The notes: a model not told the origin generated them from the sequence alone. Numbered from the stretch's first letter, positions 1 to 6,770 are shown. The stretch is DNA of 15,674 nucleotides from an uncultured Austwickia sp. (GCA_934678955.1 CAKUSI010000054.1:1-15674), one strand, 5' to 3'. Program-made: numbers and translations.

Positions 1-1
1 C

Positions 2-133
2 TTCGACACCGAGCACCTCGCCACCCACCGGCTGCCCCTTGACGAGGCGGCCCAGGGCTACGACATGTTCCAGCGCAAGCTGGACGGCTGCTTCAAGGTC
101 GTCCTCTACCCGGGGGACCTCCCGGCCACCTGA
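2..133 (+). CDS. Zinc-dependent alcohol dehydrogenase, C-terminal end only (partial)
   Basis: Only the last 43 codons are inside the window; the gene continues to the left. The visible segment has the pattern THRLPLDEAAQGYDMF followed by a CFKVVL-type ending. This is the usual C-terminus of medium-chain zinc alcohol dehydrogenases and glutathione-dependent formaldehyde dehydrogenase-like enzymes, where the last beta strand closes the catalytic domain. Family members oxidise an alcohol or hydroxymethyl adduct with NAD(P). The catalytic zinc ligands and the Rossmann fold lie outside the window, so substrate and cofactor cannot be judged. It converges with the operon on the opposite strand, with two hairpin structures between them. 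Confidence 0.8.
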   Translation, partial: FDTEHLATHRLPLDEAAQGYDMFQRKLDGCFKVVLYPGDLPAT

Positions 134-144
134 GGACGCCGGGG

Positions 145-225
145 CACCCCCGTGCTGCATTTCGTGTAAACGTATTACCCCCATGATGACCAGCTTTGTT
201 TACACAAAATGCAGCACGGGGGGTG
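145..225. repeat. 27-bp near-perfect inverted repeat with 26-nt loop
   Basis: The left arm is 145-171 and the right arm is 198-225. They pair over 26 base pairs with one mismatch (163 against 206) and one bulged G in the outer G run. The loop spans 172-197. The apical half of the stem and the loop are clearly AT-richer than the surrounding DNA. It lies between convergent genes, so it could be a bidirectional terminator. However, there is no T run on either side and the stem is much longer than a usual intrinsic terminator. A dispersed palindromic repeat or a MITE-like remnant is an equally good reading. Confidence 0.85.
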
Positions 226-240
226 CGGAGGCGACGACGA

Positions 241-272
241 AGCGGCCGGCGCGGAGAACAGCGCCGGCCGCT
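241..272 (-). terminator. GC-rich hairpin terminator, probably bidirectional
   Basis: A perfect 12-bp stem (241-252 with 261-272) encloses an 8-nt loop. It lies 13 bases beyond the stop codon of the minus-strand operon ending at 285. No proper T tract follows on the minus strand; only a short CGTTT follows on the plus strand. Stem-only terminators of this kind are common in high-GC actinobacteria. Confidence 0.7.
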
Positions 273-284
273 CGTTTCGTGGGG

Positions 285-902
285 TTACAGCGGATTGCGG
301 TCGTCGCTGCGGACCTGATCGGAGGCAACCCGTGCCTGCTCGGCCACGGACTCCTTGCCCACGGACGCCTCGTCCCGGACGTTCTGGCCCGCCGTGGTGG
401 CGGCCTCCTTCACGTTCTCCACGGCCTCCTGGGCGACGGGCTTGACGTTGTCGAGAGCCTCCTGCGCCATGGCGCTGGCCTCGTCGAGCAAGGGCTGGGC
501 CTGCTCCTTGGCCTTGAGGGCCACGTCACGCTCGGTCTGGGTGGAGGGCAACAGGCCCCCGACCAGGGCGCCCAGCCCGAACGCGATCAGGCCGGCGGCC
601 AGGGGGTTGCCCTGGGCGGAGCGGCTGACCTTGCGGGGCACGTCCTGCACGGCGCCGGCGGCGTCATCGACGGCTGACTGGGCGCGATGCCCGACGCCGC
701 CCACGGCCCCGTCGTCCCACGGGTCGTTGGGGTCGCCGAAGATGCGGTTGCGCAGGTTGCGCGCGTCGCTCTTCACGTCCTCCACCTTGCGGCGCGCGAT
801 GGTGGCGGGGTTGGCCTCTTCGGCCAGCGTGTTGACGTCGTGGCTCAGCTCCGCCCGTGTGCGCTCGATGTCGCGGCGGATCTCCTCGGGGTTGTTGCTC
901 AT
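285..902 (-). CDS. DUF3618-type membrane protein
   Basis: The protein has 205 residues. The N-terminus (about 1-50) has the pattern PEEIRRDIERTRAELSHDV, the hallmark of DUF3618, a short amphipathic segment found in actinobacterial and proteobacterial envelope proteins. A single hydrophobic stretch at about 99-119, rich in Gly and Ala, is the likely membrane segment. The tail (120-205) is charged, Ala/Glu/Val-rich and probably coiled coil. The molecular function of the family is not established. I chose the ATG at 902 because GAGGAG stands just upstream. This start overlaps the stop of the preceding holin-like gene by ATGA, so the two are translationally coupled. It is the last gene of a three-gene operon that probably starts at the SigB-type promoter at 2063-2087, which suggests a role in envelope stress. 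Confidence 0.85.
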   Translation of the reverse strand: MSNNPEEIRRDIERTRAELSHDVNTLAEEANPATIARRKVEDVKSDARNLRNRIFGDPNDPWDDGAVGGVGHRAQSAVDDAAGAVQDVPRKVSRSAQGNPLAAGLIAFGLGALVGGLLPSTQTERDVALKAKEQAQPLLDEASAMAQEALDNVKPVAQEAVENVKEAATTAGQNVRDEASVGKESVAEQARVASDQVRSDDRNPL

Positions 903-1342
903 CGGTTCTTCTCCTCGTTGCCGACTGCGGCGTTCGGAATCTTGCTCACGGTCTCGGCGGTGCGGGGCAGACCCCGCACCCTCTTCAGTTCGCCACGCCC
1001 CGACGCTGCGAGGGCCGCCGCGACGATGGCGTACACCACGCCGACGATGACCCCCGCCAGGCCGAGGGCGGGATCGTTGGCGGAGCCGATCAGCACGGCG
1101 AGGCCCCACCACGCGGCCAGCGACAGGAACAGAAGGGCGAAGAGCCCGGCCACCCCGGCGCCACCCAGTAGGCCGGCACCCCGGCCCGTCCGGCTCGCGC
1201 TCTCGCGCACCTCGGCCTTGGCGAGTTCGACCTCTTGCCGGATGAGGGTGGAGGCGTCCTTCAGGACGTCGGACGCGATTTCGCCCAACGACCGCGGGTC
1301 GCCCTCGTTGAAGCCCTCAGCGGGCCTGTTCATCTGGGTCAT
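899..1342 (-). CDS. Phage-holin superfamily III-like (DUF1469) membrane protein
   Basis: The protein has 147 residues. The N-terminal 50 residues are amphipathic, with the pattern LIRQEVELAKAEVRE typical of the Phage_holin_3_6/DUF1469 family. Two hydrophobic segments follow at about 61-86 and 93-113, with a short charged C-terminus. Despite the family name, these proteins are chromosomal in actinobacteria, often paired with DUF3618 proteins as here, and no lysis role is implied. The ATG at 1342 has GGAG five bases upstream; an in-frame ATG three codons later (1333) is a less likely start. There are 36 bases between the upstream gene and this one and a 4-base overlap with the downstream one, so it is the middle gene of an operon. 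Confidence 0.85.
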   Translation of the reverse strand: MTQMNRPAEGFNEGDPRSLGEIASDVLKDASTLIRQEVELAKAEVRESASRTGRGAGLLGGAGVAGLFALLFLSLAAWWGLAVLIGSANDPALGLAGVIVGVVYAIVAAALAASGRGELKRVRGLPRTAETVSKIPNAAVGNEEKNR

Positions 1343-1378
1343 GTCGACTCCGTCACAGGTTGGTGGGGCGGTCAACGC

Positions 1379-2014
1379 TCACATCCGGGGAGGTGTAGCC
1401 GACCTGGGGGGCGTTCCGCTGTACTCCTGGGGTTCGGCGTAGCCCGTGACCTGGGGCTCCGAGTAGCCCTGGTAGCGGGGCGGGGTGTACCCGACGGCGC
1501 GGTAGCTGGTGTCGTCGGAGTCGGCGTCCCGGACGCCGCGGGCCAAGCGACCGGCCAGCAGGCCGGCGCCGGCTGCGACCGCGAGGAAGCCCCACGGGTT
1601 GCGCGCCGCGAAGCGGCGGACCCCGTACAGCGCGGAATCGAGGTCGTTGTCGCGCAGCCACGCGGCGGCACGCTCGGTGTAGTCCTGCGCCTGGGAGGCC
1701 AGGCCCGCAGCCGTGCCGTTGGTCTGGCTGGCACCCGTCATCTCACGCAGCTCGTCTGAGAGGTCCTGGAGGCTCGCGGCGAGCCGGGTCTGGACGGTGG
1801 ACGCCTGGTTCCTCAGCTCGGCCATGCCCTCGTCCAGGACACGACGCCCTTGGTACTTGCCCTCTGCGGTGAGCTGGCGAGCCTCCTGCTTGGCGGTCTC
1901 GGCCACCTGGCGTGCTTCTGCCGTGGCCGTGTCCTTGACCTCAGCGGCGGGGCCACGGAGTGAGTCCACCGCCTGCTGGCCACTGTTCACTGTCGGATCG
2001 TTCGGATAGGTCAT
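1379..2014 (-). CDS. Membrane protein with long coiled-coil N-terminus and Tyr/Pro-rich tail
   Basis: The protein has 211 residues and I cannot name its family. Residues 20-95 are Ala/Glu/Gln/Arg-rich and predicted helical or coiled coil. A single hydrophobic segment lies at about 139-157, preceded by a basic patch (VRRFAARNP). The last 40 residues are low complexity, rich in Tyr, Pro and Gly, with the repeated unit GY(S/A)EPQ at 183-188 and 191-196. The layout (helical arm, one membrane span, disordered tail) and its position as first gene of an operon with DUF1469 and DUF3618 proteins suggest an envelope-associated structural role. The ATG at 2014 follows an AGGAGGG ribosome binding site. 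The 5' leader carries a consensus SigB-type promoter. Confidence 0.8.
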   Translation of the reverse strand: MTYPNDPTVNSGQQAVDSLRGPAAEVKDTATAEARQVAETAKQEARQLTAEGKYQGRRVLDEGMAELRNQASTVQTRLAASLQDLSDELREMTGASQTNGTAAGLASQAQDYTERAAAWLRDNDLDSALYGVRRFAARNPWGFLAVAAGAGLLAGRLARGVRDADSDDTSYRAVGYTPPRYQGYSEPQVTGYAEPQEYSGTPPRSATPPRM

Positions 2015-2062
2015 CGAAGCCCTCCTGTGTTCACGCGACGAGGTTCGTCGTCATCTTGGGGG

Positions 2063-2087
2063 ATACCCGCATCGTTGCTAGCCAAAC
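2063..2087 (-). promoter_or_regulatory. SigB/SigF-type stress promoter upstream of the envelope operon
   Basis: On the minus strand the sequence reads GTTT (2087-2084), 15 bases, then GGGTAT (2068-2063). This is the full consensus for the general-stress sigma factors of actinobacteria. The -10 lies about 49 bases from the ATG at 2014, leaving a leader of roughly 40 bases. The same arrangement with the same 15-base spacer occurs before 4058 and 4440. Confidence 0.7.
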
Positions 2088-2115
2088 GCCAGACAACGAA
2101 TAGGCGCCCCGAAAT

Positions 2116-3633
2116 TCACGCGCCCGGCTGTCCCGGCTGCGCGGGCTGGTGCGCCGGCAGGTCACTGACGGCCGGGCCTTCGAGCAGGGTGCCGTCGGCG
2201 GCGAAGCGCGAACCGTGCAGCGGGCAGTCCCAGGACTTCTCGGCGTCGTTCCAGCCCAGGACTCCGCCCAGGTGCGTACAGACAGCCGACACACGGCAGG
2301 TGACCCCGTCCACGGTGGAGACCGCCTCGGGCAGGCCCTTCTTCCCGCGGCCCACGACGCCCTGACCCTCGGCGGGGGTCTGCTCGGGCAGGGCGTGCAG
2401 CTCCGCGCCGATCCAGTCCCGCGTGGCGACCAGCGCGACCTTCGCGTTGGGCGCCAGCGCGCTCAACACTCCCGCCGGTTTCGTGACCCGGTGCCCCAGC
2501 TTGTCGGCCCAGGGCATCGACCCGCCGAGGATTTGCGCGCTCAGGTTCAGCCCGGCCGCCACCGCGTTCGACATGCCCCACTTGTTGAAGCCGGTCGCCA
2601 GATAGATCGCGCCGCCACCGCGCGGGAGCTTGCCGACAAAGGGGACCCGGTTGAGCGAGCGGTAGTCCTGGGCCGACCAAGCCTGCGTGAGCTCCGCGCC
2701 GGGGAACCGCTCCTGCGTCCAGCGGACAAGGTCGTCCACGGCGGCGGCCGGCGAATCGCTGCGTCCGGTCACGTGGCCGTTGCCGCCCACCATCAACAGT
2801 TCACCGTCAGCATCGGGGACCGTCCGCAGCGACCGGGTCGGGTCGTCGGCGGACAGGTACATCCCGGTGGGAATCCCGCCGGGGACGCGGTGGGTGGTCG
2901 CGTAGGAGCGCAAGGGCTCGAGCTTGGCGAAGTAGCCGCCCCGGTCGAGCACGGGCGACCCGGTGGCGAGCACCAGCCGGTCGGCTGTCAGGTTGCCCCG
3001 GGTGGTCGTGATCTTGAGGGGCGACCCCGCATGCGCGTCGGTGAGCCGGACGCCCTCGACGAGCAGCCCTCCGTGGGCGACGAAGTCCTCGACCAGGGCG
3101 TCCATCACGAGCATGGGGTGGAGCTGCACCTGGTCGGGCAGCATGAGGGCAGCCTCGACCGCGAACGGGAGGCCGGTGTCGGTCGTCCGCTGGACGTCGA
3201 GCCCGCCCGCGCGGCAGGCGGCGAACTCGGCCTCCAACCGCTCCGCCCCGCCCGCGGTGGTCGCGTAGGTGAACGCCGGACGCCGTTGGTACGCCACGAG
3301 GTGCTCGTCCATGAACCGGACGAGCCAAGCCTGCCCCTCACGGTTGCCCTCCACGTAGGCGCGCAGGACGCCCTCGGTGTGGTGGCGCAGGATGTCTGAC
3401 ATGACCAGCCCCTGCAGCAGGCTGAGCTTGCCGGTGGTTCGTCCCGTGGTGACAGCGCCGACCGTGCGCGCCTCGAGCACGGTGACGCGTTGGCCCGCGC
3501 GGGCGAGCAGGAGGGCGGTCATGAGCCCCGTCAGGCCGGCGCCCGCGACGACGGTGTCGGCGTGCGTTCCCTCAACAGGAGCCTCGCTCCGGGGGGCGGG
3601 GGCAGGGCGGGAGGCGTGCCAGTACGAATCCAT
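2116..3633 (-). CDS. FAD-dependent oxidoreductase with C-terminal Rieske [2Fe-2S] domain
   Basis: The protein has 505 residues. An N-terminal DAO-type FAD domain carries the dinucleotide motif GAGLTG at 31-36, preceded by VVA and followed by an acidic residue at E54 that would bind the adenosine ribose. A Rieske domain occupies about the last 80 residues, with ligands C452 and H454 (CTHL) and C470 and H473 (CPLH). The family resembles the Bacillus YhfW group: a glycine-oxidase-like flavoprotein fused to an iron-sulfur domain, with no agreed substrate. It is probably cytoplasmic, as there is no signal peptide or membrane span. The ATG at 3633 has AGAGGGG upstream. It is separated from the small hydrophobic gene upstream by a hairpin, so it may have its own promoter. 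Its place within a set of stress-type genes suggests a redox role in stress. Confidence 0.9.
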   Translation of the reverse strand: MDSYWHASRPAPAPRSEAPVEGTHADTVVAGAGLTGLMTALLLARAGQRVTVLEARTVGAVTTGRTTGKLSLLQGLVMSDILRHHTEGVLRAYVEGNREGQAWLVRFMDEHLVAYQRRPAFTYATTAGGAERLEAEFAACRAGGLDVQRTTDTGLPFAVEAALMLPDQVQLHPMLVMDALVEDFVAHGGLLVEGVRLTDAHAGSPLKITTTRGNLTADRLVLATGSPVLDRGGYFAKLEPLRSYATTHRVPGGIPTGMYLSADDPTRSLRTVPDADGELLMVGGNGHVTGRSDSPAAAVDDLVRWTQERFPGAELTQAWSAQDYRSLNRVPFVGKLPRGGGAIYLATGFNKWGMSNAVAAGLNLSAQILGGSMPWADKLGHRVTKPAGVLSALAPNAKVALVATRDWIGAELHALPEQTPAEGQGVVGRGKKGLPEAVSTVDGVTCRVSAVCTHLGGVLGWNDAEKSWDCPLHGSRFAADGTLLEGPAVSDLPAHQPAQPGQPGA

Positions 3634-3654
3634 GGTTCCCCTCTAGGTATGGAA

Positions 3655-3681
3655 GTGCCGGCCACCGTCGGTGGCCGGCAC
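3655..3681 (-). terminator. Hairpin terminator after the small hydrophobic protein gene
   Basis: A perfect 12-bp stem (3655-3666 with 3670-3681) has a 3-base loop and lies 15 bases after the stop at 3697 on the minus strand. Two T residues follow. It should reduce readthrough into the Rieske oxidoreductase gene. Confidence 0.75.
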
Positions 3682-3696
3682 GGGTGGTGGTCGGGG

Positions 3697-3840
3697 TCAG
3701 GTGAACAGACTCACGCCCCCGGGACCGACGAGCAGTCCCAGGACGATGAGCACAATTCCCCAGACGAGCTGCTTGCGGAAGATCGCGAAGATCCCGGAGA
3801 TGACCAGGATGGCGGCGATGATCCAAAGAATGGTGGCCAT
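3697..3840 (-). CDS. Small hydrophobic membrane protein with GPGGVSLF ending
   Basis: The protein has 47 residues: two hydrophobic segments (about 3-20 and 26-40) joined by a short basic loop with RKQ, and a conserved-looking GPGGVSLF ending. It resembles the very small membrane proteins ending in GPGG found in actinobacteria, often next to stress genes; their function is unknown to me. The start is supported by AAGGAGG six bases before the ATG. It lies 47 bases after csbD with no terminator between, so the two are probably co-transcribed from the SigB-type promoter at 4094-4118. Confidence 0.8.
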   Translation of the reverse strand: MATILWIIAAILVISGIFAIFRKQLVWGIVLIVLGLLVGPGGVSLFT

Positions 3841-3887
3841 GAAGTTCCTCCTTGGGGGCGTGATGTGGTGGTGGGACGGGCAGGGCC

Positions 3888-4058
3888 CTACTTGAAGGCG
3901 TCCTTGACGTTCTCGCCCGCCTGCTTGACGTCGGCGGCGGCCTGGTCGGCCTTGCCCTCAGCCTCGAGGCGTTCGTTGTCGGTGACCTTGCCGGCGCCTT
4001 CCTTGACCTTGCCGGCCGCTTCCTGTGCTGCGTTGCGGATCTTGTCGTCGGCTCCCAT
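3888..4058 (-). CDS. CsbD-like general stress protein
   Basis: The protein has 56 residues, highly charged and Ala/Lys/Glu/Asp-rich. It contains the CsbD pattern GKVKEGAGKVTDNERLEAEGKADQ (split here by its Gly and Glu positions), close to the usual family length of 50-70 residues. CsbD proteins are induced by SigB in Bacillus and by stress in many bacteria; their biochemical role is not known. The ATG at 4058 follows AAGGAGG. A full-consensus SigB-type promoter about 36 bases upstream of the start agrees with the family's known regulation. Confidence 0.93.
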   Translation of the reverse strand: MGADDKIRNAAQEAAGKVKEGAGKVTDNERLEAEGKADQAAADVKQAGENVKDAFK

Positions 4059-4093
4059 GGGATCCTCCTTCTTCGTGGACTGACACCCTTCCA

Positions 4094-4118
4094 GTACCCG
4101 GGCAAGTCGAGCCCAAAC
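4094..4118 (-). promoter_or_regulatory. SigB/SigF-type stress promoter upstream of csbD-like gene
   Basis: The minus strand reads GTTT (4118-4115), 15 bases, then GGGTAC (4099-4094). This is the expected promoter type for a CsbD gene. Predicted leader of about 29 bases to the ATG at 4058. Confidence 0.75.
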
Positions 4119-4167
4119 CCACGCGTCGGCGTCCCGTCGGTCGGCCCCCCTCCGGCGAGCCAGGAAC

Positions 4168-4440
4168 TCAGTGGTTGCGGAGCGCGTCGATGAGTTCGCC
4201 CTTGTTCATGCTCGAGCGGCCCTTGATGCCGATCTCCCGGGCGCGCTGGAGGAGCTGGTTCTTCGTCTGGTCCTGGTAGCTGCCCGCCTTGCCTCCGCGG
4301 CGTCCCACCTCGGATCGCGACGTGGCCGCGGCGGCGTTGGCGATGCGGGCAGCCTTCTCCTTGCTGGCGCCGTCCTCGCGCAGTTCCTCGTAGAGTTCCG
4401 GGTCCTTCACGGATGGGCCGGGGTCCTTCTTGGCAGGCAT
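4168..4440 (-). CDS. Small basic protein with C-terminal Rho_N/SAP-like domain
   Basis: The protein has 90 residues. The N-terminal part (1-52) is charged, with a LYEELREDGASKEKAARIAN pattern and a Gly/Arg motif (RRGGKAG) seen in small actinobacterial stress proteins. The C-terminal 35 residues (TKNQLLQRAREIGIKGRSSM then NKGELIDALRNH) match the Rho termination factor N-terminal helical domain, which binds nucleic acid. A DNA- or RNA-associated role is therefore likely, but no partner is known from the sequence. I chose the ATG at 4440 because GAAGGAGG lies eight bases upstream. It is preceded by a SigB-type promoter and is divergent from the membrane-anchored coiled-coil gene at 4590. Confidence 0.85.
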   Translation of the reverse strand: MPAKKDPGPSVKDPELYEELREDGASKEKAARIANAAAATSRSEVGRRGGKAGSYQDQTKNQLLQRAREIGIKGRSSMNKGELIDALRNH

Positions 4441-4478
4441 GGCGGATCCTCCTTCGACGAGTCCAACTCGGTGTGGTC

Positions 4479-4503
4479 CTACCCCCAACGGTCGCCAGGA
4501 AAC
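4479..4503 (-). promoter_or_regulatory. SigB/SigF-type stress promoter upstream of the Rho_N-type gene
   Basis: The minus strand reads GTTT (4503-4500), 15 bases, then GGGTAG (4484-4479). One base of the -10 differs from the GGGTAT/C consensus. Predicted leader of about 32 bases to the ATG at 4440. Confidence 0.6.
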
Positions 4504-4520
4504 CCGGCAGCGAGGGGCGC

Positions 4521-4545
4521 GCATGACCCGGCACGGATCGGGTAC
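4521..4545 (+). promoter_or_regulatory. Possible weak SigB-type promoter for the gene at 4590
   Basis: A good -10 (GGGTAC, 4540-4545) is preceded at the same 15-base spacing by GCAT, which matches the GTTT -35 at only two of four bases. Listed because the spacing agrees with the three better sites, but it could be chance. Confidence 0.3.
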
Positions 4546-4589
4546 CTCCCGGTGAGGAAGTTCGAACGAGCAACCGACAGGAGACTGAC

Positions 4590-4997
4590 ATGGACAACTG
4601 GCTGTGGATCGCCATCGCGGTCCTCGCGATCGTCGTCGTGGCGGCGCTCGTGTTCGCGGTCACCAACCGCGGACGCTCAGAACGCCAACTGAACCAGCGG
4701 CGGGAGCAGGCGCAGGAGGTGCGCGCCCGCGGCATGGAGGAGGAACTCCGAGCAAGGGAGCAGGCTGCCGAGGCAGCCGAGAGGCAGGCGCAGGCCCAGC
4801 GTGCCCGGGTCGAGGCGGAGCGCCTCGAGCGCGCGTCCGAGGAGGCCGCCCGCGAGGCGGACGAGGCGCGGCTCGCGTCGGAGCGGCATCTGGGGGACGC
4901 GACTCGCCTAGACCCTGACGATCGGACGGCAGGGGACCGCCACGCCGTCGACGACCGAGATGCCGGCCCGGGCAACCGACCCGTCGGTTCCACCTGA
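4590..4997 (+). CDS. Membrane-anchored coiled-coil protein
   Basis: The protein has 135 residues. An uncleaved N-terminal hydrophobic segment (about 4-24, WLWIAIAVLAIVVVAALVF) is followed by a long highly charged helix (about 28-105, Glu/Arg/Ala/Gln-rich), with the pattern expected of a coiled coil. The last 30 residues are Asp/Arg/Gly-rich and probably disordered. It most likely sits in the cytoplasmic membrane with the helix in the cytoplasm. No enzyme motif is visible and the family is unknown to me. ACAGGAG before the ATG supports the start. A short inverted repeat (GACCGG/CCGGTC, 4996-5010) overlaps the stop and could be a weak terminator. Confidence 0.75.
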   Translation: MDNWLWIAIAVLAIVVVAALVFAVTNRGRSERQLNQRREQAQEVRARGMEEELRAREQAAEAAERQAQAQRARVEAERLERASEEAAREADEARLASERHLGDATRLDPDDRTAGDRHAVDDRDAGPGNRPVGST

Positions 4998-5086
4998 CCG
5001 GACCCCGGTCCCCAGCCTCCGTCGCACCGATTAGAGTGTGCCCGAACGGGCATCGTGCGCCTGTCTCAGGGAGCGGGGTGGGGGGC

Positions 5087-5869
5087 ATGGCGGAGAACGA
5101 CGAGCAGGAATCGGTGCTCGAGTTGGCCGAGTTGGGGAGGCAGTTCGGGGAGATCTCGGCTCATCTGTCCGTCGAGGGGCAACTGCAGCCTGAGCGCGTG
5201 ATCTCGTTCGCCGCTGAGGTCGTCCCGCACGCGAGGCACTGCGGCATCACCTTGTTGCGCGAGGGGCGGAAGCCCGAGGTCGTCGCCGCGAGCGATTCGC
5301 TGGCGGAGGAGGTGGACGTCCTCCAGTACGCCGTCGGGGAGGGGCCCTGCATCGACGCGGCCGTCGGTGATGACGCGGTGGTCACTCCGGACGTGGCCGG
5401 CGACCCGCGGTGGCCGCTGTTCGGGCCGGCCTGCGTGGAGAACACCCAGATCCGCAGCGTGCTGTCCGTGCGCATGTTGACCGGCCGGGGCGATCGGTCC
5501 GCTCTCAACTTCTACTCGCCGTCGGTGGACGCGTTCGACGACATGGACCTCAGCATCGCCTCCATCATCGCCCCCTTTGCCGCCATCGCGGTCACGACCG
5601 TCCTGCACGAGCGGGACGTCACACACCTCGACTCGGCCCTGGGCACGAGCCGGCAGATCGGGACGGCGATCGGCATCCTGATGGCGAGCCGCCACGCCAC
5701 GTCCGAGAAGGCGTTCGCGATGCTGCGCGCGGCGAGTCAGCGGCTCAACCGCAAGCTCCGTGACGTGGCCCAGGACGTCGCGCTGACCGGAGAGATCCCC
5801 ACGGGACGGGCCGGCGGGGGCGTGCCTCAGGCCCCGGCCTCCCCCCGCACGCCGGTGGACCGCGGCTGA
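5087..5869 (+). CDS. GAF-ANTAR domain regulator
   Basis: The protein has 260 residues. A GAF sensor domain occupies about 30-175, including the pattern YAVGEGPCIDAA (81-92) and DPRWPLFG (106-113) shared by actinobacterial GAF-ANTAR proteins. An ANTAR domain follows at about 180-235, with RQIGTAIGILMASRHATSEK and a conserved AF..LR helix. ANTAR domains bind paired RNA stem-loops and act as transcription antiterminators; the GAF domain would sense a small ligand or redox state. The tail (236-260) is Pro/Gly-rich and likely disordered. The ATG at 5087 follows a G-rich tract; an in-frame GTG at 5036 would add 17 residues without homology. It ends 6 bases before the convergent MerR-type gene. Target RNAs are not identifiable here. 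Confidence 0.9.
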   Translation: MAENDEQESVLELAELGRQFGEISAHLSVEGQLQPERVISFAAEVVPHARHCGITLLREGRKPEVVAASDSLAEEVDVLQYAVGEGPCIDAAVGDDAVVTPDVAGDPRWPLFGPACVENTQIRSVLSVRMLTGRGDRSALNFYSPSVDAFDDMDLSIASIIAPFAAIAVTTVLHERDVTHLDSALGTSRQIGTAIGILMASRHATSEKAFAMLRAASQRLNRKLRDVAQDVALTGEIPTGRAGGGVPQAPASPRTPVDRG

Positions 5870-5875
5870 CCCGCG

Positions 5876-6733
5876 TCAGGCGCGTCCGGTCAGCAGGCTC
5901 CGGTTGAGCTGGCGGGCGGCGTCCGGGATGTCGTCGGGCAGCGAGGTCGCCCCCCGGACGAGGGCGCCCGACGCACCCCCCACCCACACCGTGACGGACG
6001 ACCCGGCCATGGCGTCCACCACGAGGGTGGCGGCCGCGGCGTCCGCGGGGGAGTACACCCCCAGCACAACCGCCCGCGCCCGCTGGCCGCGCGCCGTCGT
6101 CACCCAGTCCTCCGTGGGCAGGTCCGCGCCCAGGTAGAGCACGTTCGGCCCGAGCCGGCGCAGGCAGGTGGCGAACGCCAGGAGGGCCAGCTGGTGGCGT
6201 GCCCCGGCGGGCAGCCCGACGAGGACGGTCGGTCCGCGGGATTCCCCGGACGCGTTGCGGAAGGCGGCCGCCACGACGGCCATCAGCCCTTCGGAGGCGA
6301 AGTGTTCCTGCGCCACCGTCAGTCGGCCGGACTCCCACGCCTCCCCGAGCAGCCGCAGTTGTGGGAGGAGCCACCTCGTGACGACCTCCTCGAAGGGCGC
6401 CGCGCCGAACGCCGCGTCGATCGTCTCGCGCAGCGCGGCGGGGTCGAGGGACGCCGCGGCCGCGACGAGGTCGGGGGTGCCGGCGTCCAGCGGGGCCGCC
6501 GGCGCGGGCTCGGGCGGCCGGTAGTCGGCCAGGCTCGCGGCGGCCTGGGCCGGCCGCATCCCGCCCCGGACGCGGGCGGCCATCTCGCGGAGCATTGCGA
6601 TCTGCGCGGCGTCGTACAGCCGGTAGCCGCCCTCGGTGCGCCGCGGCGCGATGATGCCGTACCGCCGCTCCCAGGCACGCAGTGTCGTGCTGGGGATACC
6701 GGTGAGGGCCTCCGCCTGGCTGACCGTGTACAA
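5876..6733 (-). CDS. MerR-family regulator with CarH/LitR-like cobalamin-binding domain
   Basis: The protein has 285 residues. The MerR helix-turn-helix is at 1-70 (TLRAWERRYG at 17-26, then GGYRLYD at 35-41). A four-helix cap (about 90-160) contains the W-x9-EH motif of light-sensing CarH: W133, E143, H144. A Rossmann-like cobalamin domain (168-285) holds H180 where CarH has its lower axial histidine. Known CarH/LitR proteins bind adenosylcobalamin in the dark and repress carotenoid genes until light breaks the Co-C bond. Two features differ here. The residue after W133 is Glu, where CarH has the light-state His. The usual (D/E)xHxxG signature is reduced to ARHQLA. Cobalamin binding is therefore plausible but unproven. 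The start is TTG at 6733, chosen because GGGAGG stands upstream and it begins the HTH (YTVSQA). The gene is divergent from the carotenoid operon and probably represses it and itself. Confidence 0.88.
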   Translation of the reverse strand: MYTVSQAEALTGIPSTTLRAWERRYGIIAPRRTEGGYRLYDAAQIAMLREMAARVRGGMRPAQAAASLADYRPPEPAPAAPLDAGTPDLVAAAASLDPAALRETIDAAFGAAPFEEVVTRWLLPQLRLLGEAWESGRLTVAQEHFASEGLMAVVAAAFRNASGESRGPTVLVGLPAGARHQLALLAFATCLRRLGPNVLYLGADLPTEDWVTTARGQRARAVVLGVYSPADAAAATLVVDAMAGSSVTVWVGGASGALVRGATSLPDDIPDAARQLNRSLLTGRA

Positions 6734-6770
6734 GAGCTCCTCCCTTCGCGAGGTGACGCGCAGAGCTTAT

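Noticed and set aside
285..1112. Longer 275-codon version of the DUF3618 protein
   Set aside because: The extra 70 codons overlap the holin-like gene in another frame. The ATG at 902 has a ribosome binding site and the DUF3618 motif starts there.
899..1342. Prophage lysis holin
   Set aside because: The family name is misleading. The neighbours are DUF3618 and envelope proteins, and no phage genes are present.
3572..5053. 493-codon open frame on the minus strand
   Set aside because: It runs across several small well-supported genes in another frame and gives an Arg/Ser/Pro-rich product; a shadow frame.
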